Assembly: GCA_963556195.1 (NCBI GenBank)
Contig: OY744517.1
Span: forward strand, 149,659,382 to 149,723,381
DNA: 64,000 nt
Direction: 5' to 3'
Origin: Sepiola atlantica
Taxonomy: Eukaryota; Mollusca; Cephalopoda; Sepiida; Sepiolidae
Shown here piece by piece: positions 11,096 to 23,865 of the stretch. Position numbers and translations under genes: made by a program. The notes under the pieces were generated by a model. It was not told where the DNA came from. It ran no database searches and saw only the letters and a program-made list of their open reading frames with translations. Position 1 is the stretch's first letter. Each line of letters begins with the position of its first letter.

Positions 11096-12540
11096 TGGCA
11101 GTTTAAATTCCAAAATTCATAATTTGAAAAAAAAAAAGTAATTGAGAGTAAGAATATGCGTGTAAAAAACTATGGAGTCTTTTTAGTTGGTCAATGTGTT
11201 TTTGTAAGGTGTCAGGTCAAAGGAGATTTAAAGATGGAAAAAAGGGGTTTCGTGAAGGCAGCGTTGACAATTTTCAAAATGACGTAAATCCAATAGAAAG
11301 ATTTTCAATCATAGATAGAGCGCACTTATTCGGATGTAATTTTGAGAATGAGGGCCATTTTAAAATACTTATGTGGACCAAGAATGAAAGTATTTTTTTC
11401 AGAAGCTAAGTTAGAAGTGTGTATATTAAACACAGGCAGTCGGGAATTAAAGTAGTGATATCAATCGAGTCTTAGAAAAGTTACAGTTCTGGTTGGAGAC
11501 AAGGCCAATTAAAGAAGTGGATGAGGGGGTGAAGATAAAATATAAAGGAGGTGGATGAAAAGGTTAGTTAAATGAATTATGACTGATGTTGGGAGAAGAG
11601 AAGGGGAAGGGTGTGTTTGGTTACTGCTCATTGCTAGTTAGCAATAAACCGGGGGGAGATGGGTGGGTTCATCATAAGCTAAAACAGAAGTGATTCAGGT
11701 CAGAAAGTAAGTAGTTATGAAAGGCGGGCCCCGTAATTAAAACTGATTTTATACAAACTTATATATAATTCAAAAAGTTTAAAAGGGTGCCTTTAATTGG
11801 GAGATTAGGATTCAGATGATTGAAAATCTGGAATTTACATGTTTAATATGTAATAATCGTGACAAAAACTTGTATTTCAGCGTTTGATATATAAAGACTT
11901 TAAAAAATTCCCAGTTAGTTAAATATTAAATGTATGACTAAATAATACTTCAATGTATAATTGAAGTTAGGATTGGGAACAGCGTAAGTCTGCTTGCAAC
12001 AACTGATTTCTAGTACAAGGATTATGGGGTAGGATTGAGTTTAATTTTGTAACCTAAGTGAAGCACTAGTGGGTTTAAATTATAAATGGATTTGAAGGGG
12101 GCTAATGAACTATTATAAGAGTAACCAGGGAGCGTAGTTTAAATGTGAGAGTAATGGAATTTATGAGAAAAATATTGTCGGTAGAGCGAAGCGTATACGG
12201 AGTCGATGGATCGAATACAAGGAAGATAAAAAAGCAATGGTTGAGTGTGTACCAGGGTGTGCCAATAATTGAAAAAAGAGGGAATAGGAATTAAAGTGTT
12301 GAAGTAGAAATTAGTGGAGTGGAAGAGAATAATATTAGTTCTCAATTTACATGAAGTGTTATGAGTTAATGTAGTTATTAGGTGTACAGGGCAGGATACG
12401 CTATCTTATTGGGATGGTTATTTGTAAGGTTAAAAAGTTAAGAGCTAAAAGGTTAACTAATTATAGAATTTAAGAATTAGTCTAATGTTAGAGAGGGGGT
12501 AGTTGGCTGGGTGGAGGGGTGTCAGAGGGAGTAATGAAAT
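11096..12540 (-). mobile_element. Non-coding tail of PLE copy 1
   Basis: Purine-rich on the plus strand and without a credible frame (the 71-codon frame at 11194-11409 is not a recognised protein). Blocks such as GGGAACAG...GTAAG...CTAGTA...ATGGGGT(A/G)G and the later TTTAAAT stretch recur in the same order in copy 2 (16440-16600). The piece GTCAGGTCAAAGGAGATT resembles 25350-25470 in copy 3. It lies 3' of the minus-strand coding region, so it is probably the 3' untranslated part. Confidence 0.65.
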
Positions 12541-14340
12541 TTATGTATTCAAATTTTCGCTTGTGCCTGCAATTTGAGATAAGTTCATTTTTAGAGTTAA
12601 TAATATGTTCGCTTTTAGCTGCTGTAGCTATCATAATTTTTTCTAATGTACATAGTTTGCAAAAAGCGGATCCTGGAGTGTAGGAATTAGACCTTTAATA
12701 TATTGCCTAATGTAGGGAGTAGGGAGTGTTTTTACTGTTGAAGCTTTTTATTAGATTGAATAGAGAGGTGCCAGGGGCATTGTTATTATTGTGTTTGAAT
12801 GGGTAGATATGGTTTGAGATTCGGGTTTTGATGAGGAAGGCACTTGCCCCAATGGAAGTGTGTATTTTGTAGAGGTTTTTATTATAGTGTTTCGGTTATT
12901 TATAGTATCGGGAATGTTTTCGTTTTGTATGTTAAAGTTCTGGGCCAAAGTTAAGTTGAAATTGTTACGTGGAGAAGATGAGAGGATTTGAGGGGTGATA
13001 TCATGGTTATTGTTAGCGGAGGTTGTTGGTTAGTGTAAGAGGTGTTATTTAGGATGTCGTTTGGTACAGGGAGTTGGGGATGGGGATAGCTATAGGGGGA
13101 AGGGAGACTTTGTATGTTGGTGTCTGTTTGTATGATGGTGTTTTGGGGGAATTGTTTAAAAGAAAGCATATATGACGTTACTTTGTATGCAATTGCCATT
13201 TAACGAGTATTCTCTAGGTTACAATTATTAGTAGGGTGTATAGTAGGTGCCGGTAGCTTGGCAGATTATATTTTTTGTTATTAAATGTGTTGATGGTTTG
13301 TGCTATATTATGCATTGTGGAGTAGGACATTTCAATAAAGTGTTTATTTAAAATATTGCTGTATTTATGCAGGTGCTTGAATGAGTTATCTAAAATTTTG
13401 AAGAATTCCTTAGCGATATTTGTTTCATAGGGTGCATTAAACCAAATTTCTTCTACTTCTTTTATTTTTACTATGTTCTTGAGGGTCAGATAGCTTGTCA
13501 ATATTGATAGTTATTGTGAGTCTATTTGTATGTTTTGTTTTTCTTGGATACTGTAGTATTTGTCCGCTTTTTATCCTGTATTGCCATTTTGTGTGTAATT
13601 ACATTTAAAGTGTTTGCGTTTCTGGATAAAAGGATTATTTTCGTATTTCATTTCATCAGTTTATCCCGAATTAAGTAGTGCGTTATTGTAGAAGAAGGAA
13701 TTTTGTTCGAAGATGGATTTATTAGCAGATAACTTTGACATTCTATTAGAGACTGAAGGGACTATGAATTAATGATGGGTTTTGGGTGGTTAGATAGCTT
13801 ATGTACGTAGAAGAGGGTTAAACTTAGTTTGTGGTAGGGGCTGAAAGTTTCTGAGTTAAGGTCTAATGTTAGGTCAAGAAAGTTAGATATTCTTTTCTCA
13901 GGTTCTATAGTGACGGCTAATCCGAAGTATTTGTGTAGACTTTTAATGTTGTTGAATTGCCTCGATCTCTCCCTAGATACAAAAAGTGCGTCGTCCCTGT
14001 GTAAATGTCTAAAGTAGAATTTTAATTCTCTTAATAAGTACAATCCTACTAGGTTAGTAACCTGGACAGAGTCCGAAGCTCCCATAGTGATATAGAAATT
14101 ATTGGGGTTATCTTTCCTAGTCCAGAATTTATTGTCAAATTCTAATAGGGATCTTCTGGCCAAAATTATAAGTTTGATCTCTAAGTCTGTGAGGTCTGAG
14201 TTATTCTTAGCAAAGATTAAAGCTTTGTTTAGTAGGATAGATGGAATAATAATTGTTATGCCGAAAGTGATGAAGTTCAGGTTTCAATTAGACTTGTCAC
14301 TAAGGTTTAGGAGCCAATTGGTAACATCATAAGAGGATTG
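12541..14340 (-). pseudogene. PLE reverse transcriptase and GIY-YIG endonuclease (decayed)
   Basis: Minus-strand coding remnant spread over several frames. In order: a segment equivalent to the FxxxDFYPSI motif near 14262-14235 (here ITIIIPSI); LIILARRSLLEF; MGASDSVQVTNLVG (an MGSYDGAEVCELVG-type block); the catalytic H-R-D-D at about 13990-14001; NFLDLTL near 13865; SNHP near 13785; EIWFNAPYE near 13435; and a MSYSTMHNI-type block near 13320. A GIY-YIG-like domain follows (IGASAFLIKTRISNH with a LFNLIK block, about 12890-12740). The element closes with CKLCTLEKIMI and KNELISNCRHKRKFE, ending near 12541. RT plus C-terminal GIY-YIG is the Penelope-like arrangement. Stops and at least three frame changes (about 14163, 13650, 12950, 12720) mean it cannot be translated. 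The N-terminus beyond 14340 is not readable. Confidence 0.75.
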
Positions 14341-14579
14341 CCATAGAGTGTATGAGATTTTTTTCTTTCAACTAAGGGATGATTCTATCAAAGATGCTTT
14401 TACTATGATGTCTGTGATCTTTTAAGGTGCATCTGGGTGTGGCTAGCGTAAATATGTATGTGTGATTAAGGATATTTAAATAGGTTAGTTAGGATTTAGC
14501 TTCATTGTTTATGCTATTGAGGATTTTTTTCAAATTTTGCATTTTATCTTTTCCACTCCCAACTAATCTATCTATTTAA

Positions 14580-14712
14580 TTCCTATGGTGATTAGATCTT
14601 AATCTTTGAATAGCCTTGGCTTAAGGTAAGAAAAATAAACATGTTTTACTGAGTACGCCTTGCATTAAAAAATCGAAGTTGAAATAGATTTGCCATTCGT
14701 ACATCTTTATCT
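14580..14712 (+). repeat. Right terminal inverted repeat of PLE copy 1
   Basis: Inverted counterpart of about 10937-11075. It holds a degenerate hammerhead-like core on the plus strand (GGTGATTAGATC...CTTTGAATAGCC, then TTGGCTTAAGG). GAAA is GAAT and CTGATGA is GGTGATT, so it is inactive. Confidence 0.7.
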
Positions 14713-14841
14713 TTCTTCTTGCATTTACCTTTATAATTGCTCTATCTCGTATATTGAGCTTAAACCATTTCCCTATAGCTTCTATCCTCTTAATGTGTAC
14801 TTTTAGTTTCATATTTTATTTATTTTTATAAATTAAGGTAT

Positions 14842-15125
14842 CTATATATATATATATAAATGTATGTATATATATATATTTAAACATACATTAATATGTA
14901 TATATAAATATAAATGTTATATATATAAATATAAATTTGTGTATATATACATGAATATAAATTTACATATATATATAAATATACATTTAATATATAAATA
15001 TATATTTATATATATATATCAATATAAATTTATATATATATCAATTTATATATGTATAAATATGAATGTATATATATAAATGTAAATATATATATATGTA
15101 AATATAAATGTATGTATATATAAAT

Positions 15126-15160
<35 letters not shown>

Positions 15161-15285
15161 TACAAGTAAAAATCTATATACATATATACATAAACATCTT
15201 TATATATGTATATAAATATGCATTTATAAATCTAAATTTATATATATATGTAAATAAATTTATATATATACATATAAATATAGAG
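14842..15285. repeat. AT-only minisatellite between PLE copies
   Basis: Same style as 9801-10920 (TATATATAAATATAAAT-type units). Ends directly against PLE copy 2. Frames across it are artefacts. Confidence 0.92.
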
Positions 15286-15289
15286 ATAG

Positions 15290-17100
15290 AAAAAAAAAGT
15301 GATAAATATGCGACGATTGTCCAAATTTATTTCAAATGTCAATTGTTCAATGCAAGGTGCATTCAGTAATAAACTAGTGTTTATTATTCTTTCCTTAAGC
15401 CAAGGCTTTTCAAAGATCGAAATCTTATCATCAGAGGAGAAATACAGATGGATAAGTTGGCTTTCGAAAAAAACAAAGTTCAAATATTTGAAAAATATGA
15501 AAATTATTATTAAAAATTATTAAAATAATTTTTGTTAAAAAAAACGTATTGAATGAACAGAAAAGTTCCGTGAAAAAGATATGCAAATTGTCCGGGTGGT
15601 AAATTTCCGTTAAAAAGAAGTCCGGTGAAATTTTAGAATGTGAAGAAAAACTCTTTGCGTGGGAGCAGATTGGAGAAAGTGCTCAAAATGTAGGTAAGTC
15701 CAGATGCACTTAAAGGAGGTTGAGAAGAGGAAAACAGGCCATTTTTTTTATGTACTTCCAGAGCCAAGTAAAACAGAAGAATCTCATACAACGTTTAAAT
15801 CCGAATGAGACAAAAAGGCAAAATTGTTAAAGATGTGGGGCTAGGGGGGTTATGAGGTACGGGATTGTTTAAAAAGCCGCTTTGTGAATTGTGGGGAAAA
15901 GGAAAAGGAGGAAGGGTTCGTATGGGGATGTAGTTAAAGTGACAGGTAGGTTAAGGGTGTGGGCGAGCGGTAGGATGTAGGTTTTGGGGGATGGGATTTA
16001 TCTTAAGTGGGAAGTGGGTATAGAAATTGTTGATTCAAAAAATAGAAATAAAAAGAGTGAGCTTCTAACATTTCAGGCAGCTAAGAGCAAATTAAATTGT
16101 AGTTACCAGTTATGGTTTCTGGGGGTTTAAAAAGGTTAAAGTAGTATTAGTTAAAAGCATGGTAAAATAAATAGAGGAATGTGAGAGAGTGAATGATTAA
16201 AATTAAAAAATTAAAAAATTAAAAAATTAAAAATTTAAATTTAAAAGAAGCTAGGGAATAGTTAATTTTAAAAAAAAATTATTTATTTATTTTTAATTTA
16301 AAAACCAAATTAAGGGTTAGATGAATAATTAGGAGGGACATTAAATGACCAAGGAGACAAGAGGGGGAAATAAATTAATGGGAAAAGAGTTAGTGAAATT
16401 AAAGATAAAGTCTCTTCTACTCGGTTATATTGAAATTTAGGAGAGGGGAACAGTGTAAGGGATAAGGATAGATTGTCTGAAACAATTTGTTTCGATTACT
16501 AGTAATATGGGGTGGAATTGGGTTGGTTCAATCAAAAACTTGAGTGCAGTGTCAATTTTATAATCTATGGTTTAAATGGTGAGTGAGTCGTAACAGGATA
16601 ACAATTAACAATTACAGTTTAAATTTAATTAGATATATAAGGGAAACTAGCTAGGGGTTTCCAAGTAGTATGAAAATATGAGTTGAGGGGATGGGGGTGA
16701 GATTGGTCAAAGATAAGATAAGTTGAACAAAGGTAGAATAGACCGATAGAAAATGGCTCGCGAGTATTTAGAAGGATTAGGATTATTCAAAATAGGCCAA
16801 AATAAGTAGTTATGTAACTAGCTTGAATCAATCAATTAGTTAAAAAGATTTACCAAAGGGGGTTATGGAGGCTATTAAGGAGATAGGACAGAAATGCTAG
16901 TAACAGTTGAAATAATATAAGTGTTATGGGCCAGGGTTGGATTGAAAAATTAAGCAGACTTGCGTTTTGAAGCTAGTGTGTTAGAGAACTGATAAGAATT
17001 ACAGGGGGGGTATTAATGGACTATTGCTCTATCTCGTATATTGAGCTAATCCTTTTCACAATAGGTTCCATCTACTAAAAGTTTTCACTTTGGTTTATTT
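15290..17100 (-). mobile_element. Penelope-like element, copy 2, coding region lost
   Basis: The left end (15290-15480) aligns with the terminal repeat of copy 1 (CCTTAAGCCAAGGCTTTTCA at 15393, GATAAGTTGGC at about 15451). The middle (15530-17020) aligns with the non-coding tail of copy 1. The right end has the GCTCTATCTCGTATATTGAG module at 17023 and then a TA minisatellite. No RT or endonuclease text remains. The copy jumps from tail to end module, as expected for a 5'-truncated or internally deleted insertion of a minus-strand element. An A/T-rich TTAAAAAA(T) run is present at 16200-16310. Confidence 0.65.
15388..15441 (-). ncRNA. Putative hammerhead ribozyme, PLE copy 2
   Basis: On the minus strand: TCTCCT, then CTGATGA (15434-15428), stem II AAGAT-TTCG-ATCTT closed by a TTCG loop, GAAA, stem III AAGCC-TT-GGCTT with a 2-nt loop, cleavage triplet TTA, then AGGAA. 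Stem I pairs TCCT with AGGA. All invariant core bases are present. A T-T mismatch at the base of stem II and a short stem I are weaknesses. Hammerheads with short stem III are known from Penelope-like elements; activity is untested. Confidence 0.6.
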
Positions 17101-17104
17101 TGAT

Positions 17105-17868
<764 letters not shown>

Positions 17869-17870
<2 letters not shown>

Positions 17871-19180
17871 TGCAACAACCAAAATGGGGAGAGCAGTCGA
17901 ATATATATGTAAATATTTAGATAATGATTAACTGATTTACCATTGTACGTTTGCTTCTCATCTTTCCACCTTCATCTTAAAAAATCAGATCATCCGATCT
18001 CAAATAGTTTTGTAATTAAATTGCTCTCGCTAGAATTAAAAATCCTACTTTAGCCATTTTAAAATGAATTGTTTCAAAACGGAATTTCGTCGTCCAGTCG
18101 ACCGAACTCCGTTTTAAAAACAGACTCTTTGCATTTCTTTTTTAATACAGATCAAAATCCAACTCTTAGTTTTTACAATTTTTAACAATACATTTTAAAA
18201 GGTACATCCGTTTTATTTATTTAAAGAATATGTTAATTAGAAGAGGAATATGTATTCAAATGATATAAATTGTTACAACGTTCAATAAATAAGTGACGAG
18301 ACATTTTCTTTTTATTTATTTAAATAGTATTTTGCTGACTATGGCAAGTGTTTGTTTTTTTTGCTGCAGACGAAATAGACCTTTTTTGAATTATCCTAAA
18401 ACGTAAGCATTTACTTCTTTCCCACCGCAGTAAGATGTGAAATAAAGCAGGACGATGGGGAAAACCAGCTCCACCGAAGAAGCACTCTGCTTGGTATGAA
18501 AATAGCCGTAAACAGACCCGTTATCATAATACGGTAGTCACCTCCACTAGGTGACCGGCAATAAAATTACTAAATATTCTCTAAAAAGTGGCTGTAATGT
18601 CTGACAGAATGCACCTCGGAAGGACGAGCCGAACCGTACGTGATTCCAACAAAAAAAGGGTATGAGGGTCGAAGTCAGCCTTTACGTTGCCAGAATAATG
18701 TCAACGCGGACCATTACTGATATGAACCTTTTAAGAGAGACATTATTAAAAATCGCGGGACCTCATCGAAATACCACGATGTATTAATCTGCATAATTTA
18801 GTGCTAATAATAATATTTCTTTTTGAAATGATCCTTGCCTTTCATGGTCAATACTATTAAGAAAGATTGCTCTTTTTTCTTCCGTAAAAATGCTTGTCAT
18901 TGTCCACTAAATTCTCTTTAGATAAATAGAACGAATATCTCTACTTTATTTATTTAGTTTAAATGGTAACGATTTAATACGTTTTTTTTTTCTAAATAAA
19001 TATTCTCGAAATTTTTACGTAAAAATAATTGCCAGCTAAATATTCTTCAAATCAATAAACGAATATCACTTTTTGAAATGTACGGCATAATTTGATATTC
19101 GAAAAGTTGTTTCAAAATGGGTAAACTCGGAACGTCTTTACCTTAATGACATCAGATTAACAATCAATCACTAGCATGTC
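17869..19180. other. Unassigned stretch
   Basis: Moderately AT-rich. I see no gene, tRNA or recognisable repeat. The part 18410-18720 is less AT-rich but has no long frame. Confidence 0.45.
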
Positions 19181-19254
19181 ATATAGAAGGATCTCATGTT
19201 TTAAGTTTGCGTTAAAGATTATAACATAGTAAGAACACGAAATTACTTAGTGTA

Positions 19255-19400
19255 TTATTATATAGATTGATAATGAATATAGCTTGTGGTCAAAATTGAA
19301 CCTTAAACCTTAAGAAGACTGCCAGTCAGAACTGATGGTTAATCAATGCCTTTAACCACTGAAAGTATAAGTTCGAAATTGCGTATAAGTTCCGGTATTC
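19255..19400. mobile_element. Interspersed repeat copy (pairs with 22230-22370)
   Basis: Text such as ATAATGAATATAGCTTGTGG, GAACCTTAAACC and the later AAGTTCCGGTATTCGTCAT lines up in order with 22245-22375 (TTAATATCGCCTGTTG, GAACCTTTAACACC, GAGTTCCGGCGTTAGTCAT). Class unknown. Confidence 0.5.
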
Positions 19401-19404
19401 GTCA

Positions 19405-19860
19405 TGTTATATAATGAGACGCATGTGATGATGGACGTACAGAGGGATCGCTTAACTTGCGCGATTTGTAACGGAGTCATCTCGTGCAATTTTAGTGCGA
19501 TGTGTTCTCACGATTCGCGGTGACAGTTGATGAGACCTCGGATCGAGGGTTGGGTCGCACCTGTGCGTTGATCACGAGATTTCGTGATGTCACAGTTTTC
19601 CCGGTGAGAAAACTGCAGTGAAATTTCAGTTATGGACGGGAAGCCGACTTATCAAGTCGCATTAGCCATGTAGTGATTAAATAAGATAGGGGAATTCAGA
19701 TGCCCAAAAATGAGAGCCAGACTATGTCCGCCTCCTCCTTCCCTTGCAAGTGATTAAGTAATTAGTTAATAAACTAGCGTAAGCTTCTCTCTCTCTGTTT
19801 CAACGAACTTGCTTCGGTGTCCACAAGCTAATACATGAAAATAAATGGCTCGGAACTAAA
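19405..19860 (+). mobile_element. LTR-like island (tentative)
   Basis: A less AT-rich block with several small palindromes (ATCACGAGATTTCGTGAT at about 19570, GTTTTCCCGGTGAGAAAAC at about 19591). A TAATAAA at 19765 precedes a pyrimidine run and a segment ending CTAATACA (about 19835). This layout resembles an LTR with R/U5, but no second LTR, primer-binding site or pol remnant was found. Confidence 0.2.
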
Positions 19861-20154
19861 AGAGAAGGCTTGTTATATTTTGTTATGTGTAGATTGATTT
19901 CAGTTACAGAAAGAAACCGCCGGCACAAAATTGTGACAACGACAAAGCGTCTGCAGAGAGTGGTGGCGGCGACGGGTCAGTTGCTAAAAATAGCAGCTAG
20001 GGTGCAGACATTGAAAGCAGAAAGAGAAGAGACAGCAAAAAGAAAGGGAAATATTCAACAGTCATACAGACATCCAAGTACGAAAAGATGCACCCCAAAA
20101 GGTTGCATTGGCCGTAACCTTGCGAAAATAACAACCGCGGCATACGATTAATCA

Positions 20155-20290
20155 CCAATCACTATATTTGCAGATCGGACGATCTCATTCTTTTAAGTGT
20201 GTATGCAAAGGTGATAACGTAGGTACACACATAAAATGCTTTGGCGTATTATGATATAGATAAATTATACAGCTAGATGAAGAAAGCAAC
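20155..20290. mobile_element. Interspersed repeat fragment (pairs with 22155-22260)
   Basis: GATCGGACGATCTCATT, TTTAAGTGTGTATG and AAAGGTGATAAC match the same words, in order, at 22155-22205. The preceding frame (19870-20151) is not a recognised protein. Confidence 0.5.
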
Positions 20291-20870
20291 ATGGGCTTCC
20301 CAGTGGGTCCGGCTACTTGTTAATGAACACTTTTAATTCACTTGTTTACTACGTTTAACTAATTGAAGCATATATTTCTGTTTTGTATATTATCTATTGA
20401 ATCATTGATTGCCAATGATTTCCATAACGTTACTGTTTCATGAACGTACTGTCAGTGGTTCACGGTGCGTAATGCCGTGCCACGTGTGCGATGTGCGCAC
20501 CGATGCACATGGATGAACACACCGTAAAGGAACAAAAAGCAAATAATCACATCAAAGATAAGGGTAATAGATTTGCTCAATCAATATTATTTAAGCACTG
20601 CAAGAGTATTGTATTAAAAACTATCAACACTTACTGCAAGACGTGCCTTTCAACAAGAAATATTGATCGCACCTAAAAGACACTGACGCTTCTAAACAAA
20701 AAAGGACAATGTTTTTTTTGTTGCATGTAATAATAAAATCAATAAATAACCGATTGAGATATGCACTGAGAAACAAGATTTATTTTTATATTAACAAAAT
20801 TATGAACACACCCATTCTTTTTTTAGTTTTATTTACCCAAACAAGGCACTACTATAATTAAGTGGCAGAT
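20291..20870. other. Unassigned stretch
   Basis: No supported feature. Confidence 0.45.
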
Positions 20871-20874
20871 TTAA

Positions 20875-21520
20875 AGGGGCATACTAAGTAGGGGGTTGTG
20901 CAGGAAGTAGTTTATTTACATTTTTTGCATTTTCGTACAGTCGTGGAAACAGGGAGCTGGAAGGGATTCCATAACCAGGCGGTTCTGATGAAAGAAGGAA
21001 TTAGAGTACAGTCTTCCGGCATCTGCGGACCTTTACAGAGAAAGGGTGAGATTTTGTTGATAATCGGGTTTGTCGTAGTTAGTTACGTTTGTGGATATGG
21101 TTATGGGTACAAGTGCAGTAGTGGCGTCGGATCACATCCCGTAGAAGTACTCGTAAATTAAACACAGATATGCAACATTGCGGCGATGAGACAGGGACTG
21201 GAGATGAGTAGACAATGCAGGACATATTAAGTAAAATACTTTTTTTGTGCAGCCTGTATAAGAGGGAGAAACTAGTGGTTGGCGCACCAGCCCAGATGTG
21301 GCGTCAATACCCCATGCATTAGCGAATTGTATATTGTAGAGGTATAGTATACTGGCAGGTGTGAGAAGTTGTCTAGCCAAGTAAAGTAAACCGACCTTCT
21401 TTGCACCAGACTTATCAGTATCTTCCATATATTTATTCCAATTCACGTTACCTGTGAATGTTAGGCCGATGGATTTAGACGTTGGAGTATAAAGAAAGGT
21501 GCGCTCAAACATGACAATCG
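20875..21520 (-). pseudogene. Jockey/CR1-type LINE ORF2, C-terminal part
   Basis: Minus strand. An open frame at 21512-21132 reads SIGLTFTGNVNWNKYMEDT, then ARQLLTPASILYLYN, a degraded YCCHIWD region, SLSHRRNVAYLCL and YEYFYG. Further downstream (to about 20880) it continues in other frames with a VRRCRKTVL-type block and a GLWNSLPAPCFP equivalent (here decayed to GYGIPSSSLFP). This is the thumb and C-terminal part of a LINE RT of the same family as 22685-23865 and 51595-53600. RT core and endonuclease are absent, so it is 5'-truncated and frameshifted. Confidence 0.75.
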
Positions 21521-21777
21521 GTGGTTGTAAAAGGTTTATTTTTAATTGTGTATATTTGTCTGTCGTGTGTGTTTCTCGTGTCTACGTAACTTCTGCATTA
21601 TTATTTTTATGTACTATCAATATTAACTGAAATCAAAAATGTAATTACATAAAGTACCGCAAAATATAATTTCGAAAATCCTATTAAAAAAATATTTCGT
21701 TTTTTCTTTACTAAAAAATGGTTACAACTTATTAATACTAAATTCCACTCGATGTTAAGCGTTCATGCGATTGAATG

Positions 21778-21935
21778 ATTTTCAAGACCAAGTTCAAATA
21801 TTTGTGGTGACGGTTCTAGATAGGGCTTTGTTAAGATTGACGTTAAAGACGATCAAGTTGTAATCTTCGGGGGAGAAGTCACGCGGCAATGTGTTTCAAA
21901 GACGAGAATCACTTTGCGAAGAATCTTTGTTCGTT
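21778..21935 (-). pseudogene. LINE C-terminal relic, Trp to stop
   Basis: The minus strand encodes TNKDSSQSDSRL, a TGA stop, then NTLPRDFSPEDYNLIVFNVN, LNKALSRTVTTNI and a stop. The stop sits exactly where Trp stands in RLWNTLP, an inactivating W-to-TGA change. It resembles the piece at 5880-6110 and belongs to a different LINE family from 20875-21520. Confidence 0.65.
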
Positions 21936-22400
21936 GAAATTTAATTAAAATGATTTAATTACGAAATTGAATCTAACAATGAATTCTGCTTCTTCTTAAA
22001 TAAATCAGCGATTTTACTAATTTTAGTACTTTAACGGAAAGAATAAAATTACTTTGTGATTTTGTTAGTTGAAATATATTTGAAAGCATTTAAACTGTCG
22101 AATAAAAGGTCATTTAAACTGACCTTAACATTCTCAACGAATCAACATCTTTGCTGATCGACGATCTCATTTTTAAATATGTGTGAAAGGTGATAACATA
22201 CGTACGAACACCCAAAAACCTTACCGTACTATTATATATATTCTAAATTAATATCGCCTGTTGTAAAAATAGAACCTTTAACACCAAAAATACTGTCATG
22301 TAGGACCGATTGTTAATAAACGCCTTTACTAATTCAAAATTACTTCTGAGTTCCGGCGTTAGTCATAATGATTCCAAAGTTCGAAAAGTTGTACTCGAAA
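21936..22400. mobile_element. Interspersed repeat (shared with 42960-43330)
   Basis: Words such as TTAATTACGAAATT, CTTCTTCTTAAATAAAT, TTACTTTGTGATTTTGTTAG and AAAAGGTCATTTAAACTGAC occur in the same order at 42995-43140 (AATTACGAAATTTAATC, TTACCTTGTGATGATTCG, AAAAAGTCATTTTGAC). It adjoins the LINE relic at 21778-21935 and may be part of that element or a separate family. Confidence 0.5.
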
Positions 22401-22684
22401 AAAAAACTCGAGTTTACATCAGCCGAAACCTTGTTAAAATAACAACGGAGATCTAAATAATACCATATTTTATTTATACAGACAATAACGCAGCACACAC
22501 ATATAACACGTGCCTTTTGTTTCATATCAAACGCACGGTCAATAAGTATTGATAATAAACGTCACTATACAAAGACAAACATGCAGATTGTATTCAAAGT
22601 ATAGCATTACTGAAGCCGCATATACCGGCATATAAATAAACAATTAATTACACCTTTATTGTATCATTAGATGCATGGTAAAAA

Positions 22685-23865
22685 AAAGTATTGCGACTGA
22701 ATGTTTATTTACCGAGAAAAGATATCAACAAAGTTATGACGGTAGCGCTTGATATATCCAAAGCTTTTGACAAGGTCTGGCATGAAGGTCTTCGAATAAA
22801 AATTCACTCATATGGTATAACTAGACGAATATTTAATATAATTATATCCTTTCTATTGAAAAAAAAGATCCAGTTTGTCCTCGATTGCTGTTCATCCAAC
22901 AACATGACATAAATGCTGGTGTACCCCAGGGATCCATCCTTGGACCACTACTATTCCTGTTTTAATAAACGACCTCCGTGATGACATCGAGTCTGAGATG
23001 GGTATATTTGCTGACGACAACACGCTCTCCTCTCGTCATGTGGGCAAAACGGACGTACACATATCCGAGGCAATGGCTGAATCTTTAGAAAGTGACTCCC
23101 AGTCTGTAGTTGGATGGAGTCATAAATGGATAGTAACATTTAATGCCGCAAAAACAAATGTCCACTCCTTCAATAACTACAATAAACTTCTTCAACCACT
23201 GATTGCCATGGAAAATAACACCCTACCTGAGAGTCCAACGTTCAAACCTCTCGGCCTAACATTCACAGGTAACATGAAATGGAACAAATAAATTAGAGGA
23301 AATTGCCAAGGCTGCTGCGAGCTAGTAAACTTCTCACACCTGACATTATTCTATATCTCTACAAAGCCACCATCCGTTTATGCATGAAGTATTGTTGCCA
23401 CATCTGGGATGGTGATCCATTCACTAGTCTCTCCCTCTAAGACAAGGTCACAAAAAAGAGTCGCCAACTTAATAGATCCCTTACTATCCACTAAGCTCCA
23501 TCCCCTGTCCCATCGCCGGAGTGTTGCATCTTTGTGCGTTTTTACAAGTACTTCAATGGATTGTGCTCCGATGAAATTACTGACCTGGTACCCACTTAAT
23601 GTAAATACATTAGACGAACCCGACAATCAGCTAACTCCCATCCATTCACTGTAGAGGTTCCCAGATGCCAGAGAGTTTTCTACTCCAATAGCTACTTTCT
23701 TCGTGTTGCCGGTCTCTGGAACCCCCTCCCTGCTCCTTGTTTTCCCAACTGACATTCAGAAATTTTAAACTAATACAAACAGACATCTCGCTGCACAGCT
23801 CCCAACTTAGGGTGACACCCCAAACTTACTATCTAATTCTTAGTAGCCCCTTTTTGTTTTTTATT
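22685..23865 (+). pseudogene. Jockey/CR1-type LINE reverse transcriptase, frameshifted
   Basis: Plus strand, in order: VALDISKAFDKVWHEGL (about 22742-22792), IHSYGI, AGVPQGSILGPLLF (about 22914-22960), FADD catalytic motif (about 23008-23019), SHKWIVTFNAAKTNV, LGLTFTGNMKWNK, a TLFYISTKPPSVYA block, SPSKTRSQKRVANLID, SHRRSVASLC and a decayed RLWNSLPAP end (about 23700). The RT core with FADD is present, but frames change near 22910, 22975 and 23290 and after 23655, so it is dead. The N-terminal endonuclease is absent. Its 3' end runs into an oppositely oriented copy at 23866. Confidence 0.8.

Larger units (their letters stand above)
10935..14800 (-). mobile_element. Penelope-like element, copy 1, with terminal inverted repeats
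   Basis: Overall element, bounded left (10920) and right (14842) by TA-rich minisatellites. Left terminal repeat at about 10935-11090; its inverted copy at about 14580-14712 (shared text includes GCCTTGGCTTAAGG, AAACATGTTTT and CATTCGTACATCTTTATCTT in inverted order). Between them on the minus strand lie RT plus GIY-YIG coding sequence (14340-12541) and a 1.45-kb non-coding tail. The end module at 14737 (GCTCTATCTCGTATATTGAG) recurs at 17023 and 2068. Inverted terminal repeats and hammerheads are known for Penelope-like elements; family assignment here is from motifs. Confidence 0.75.
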
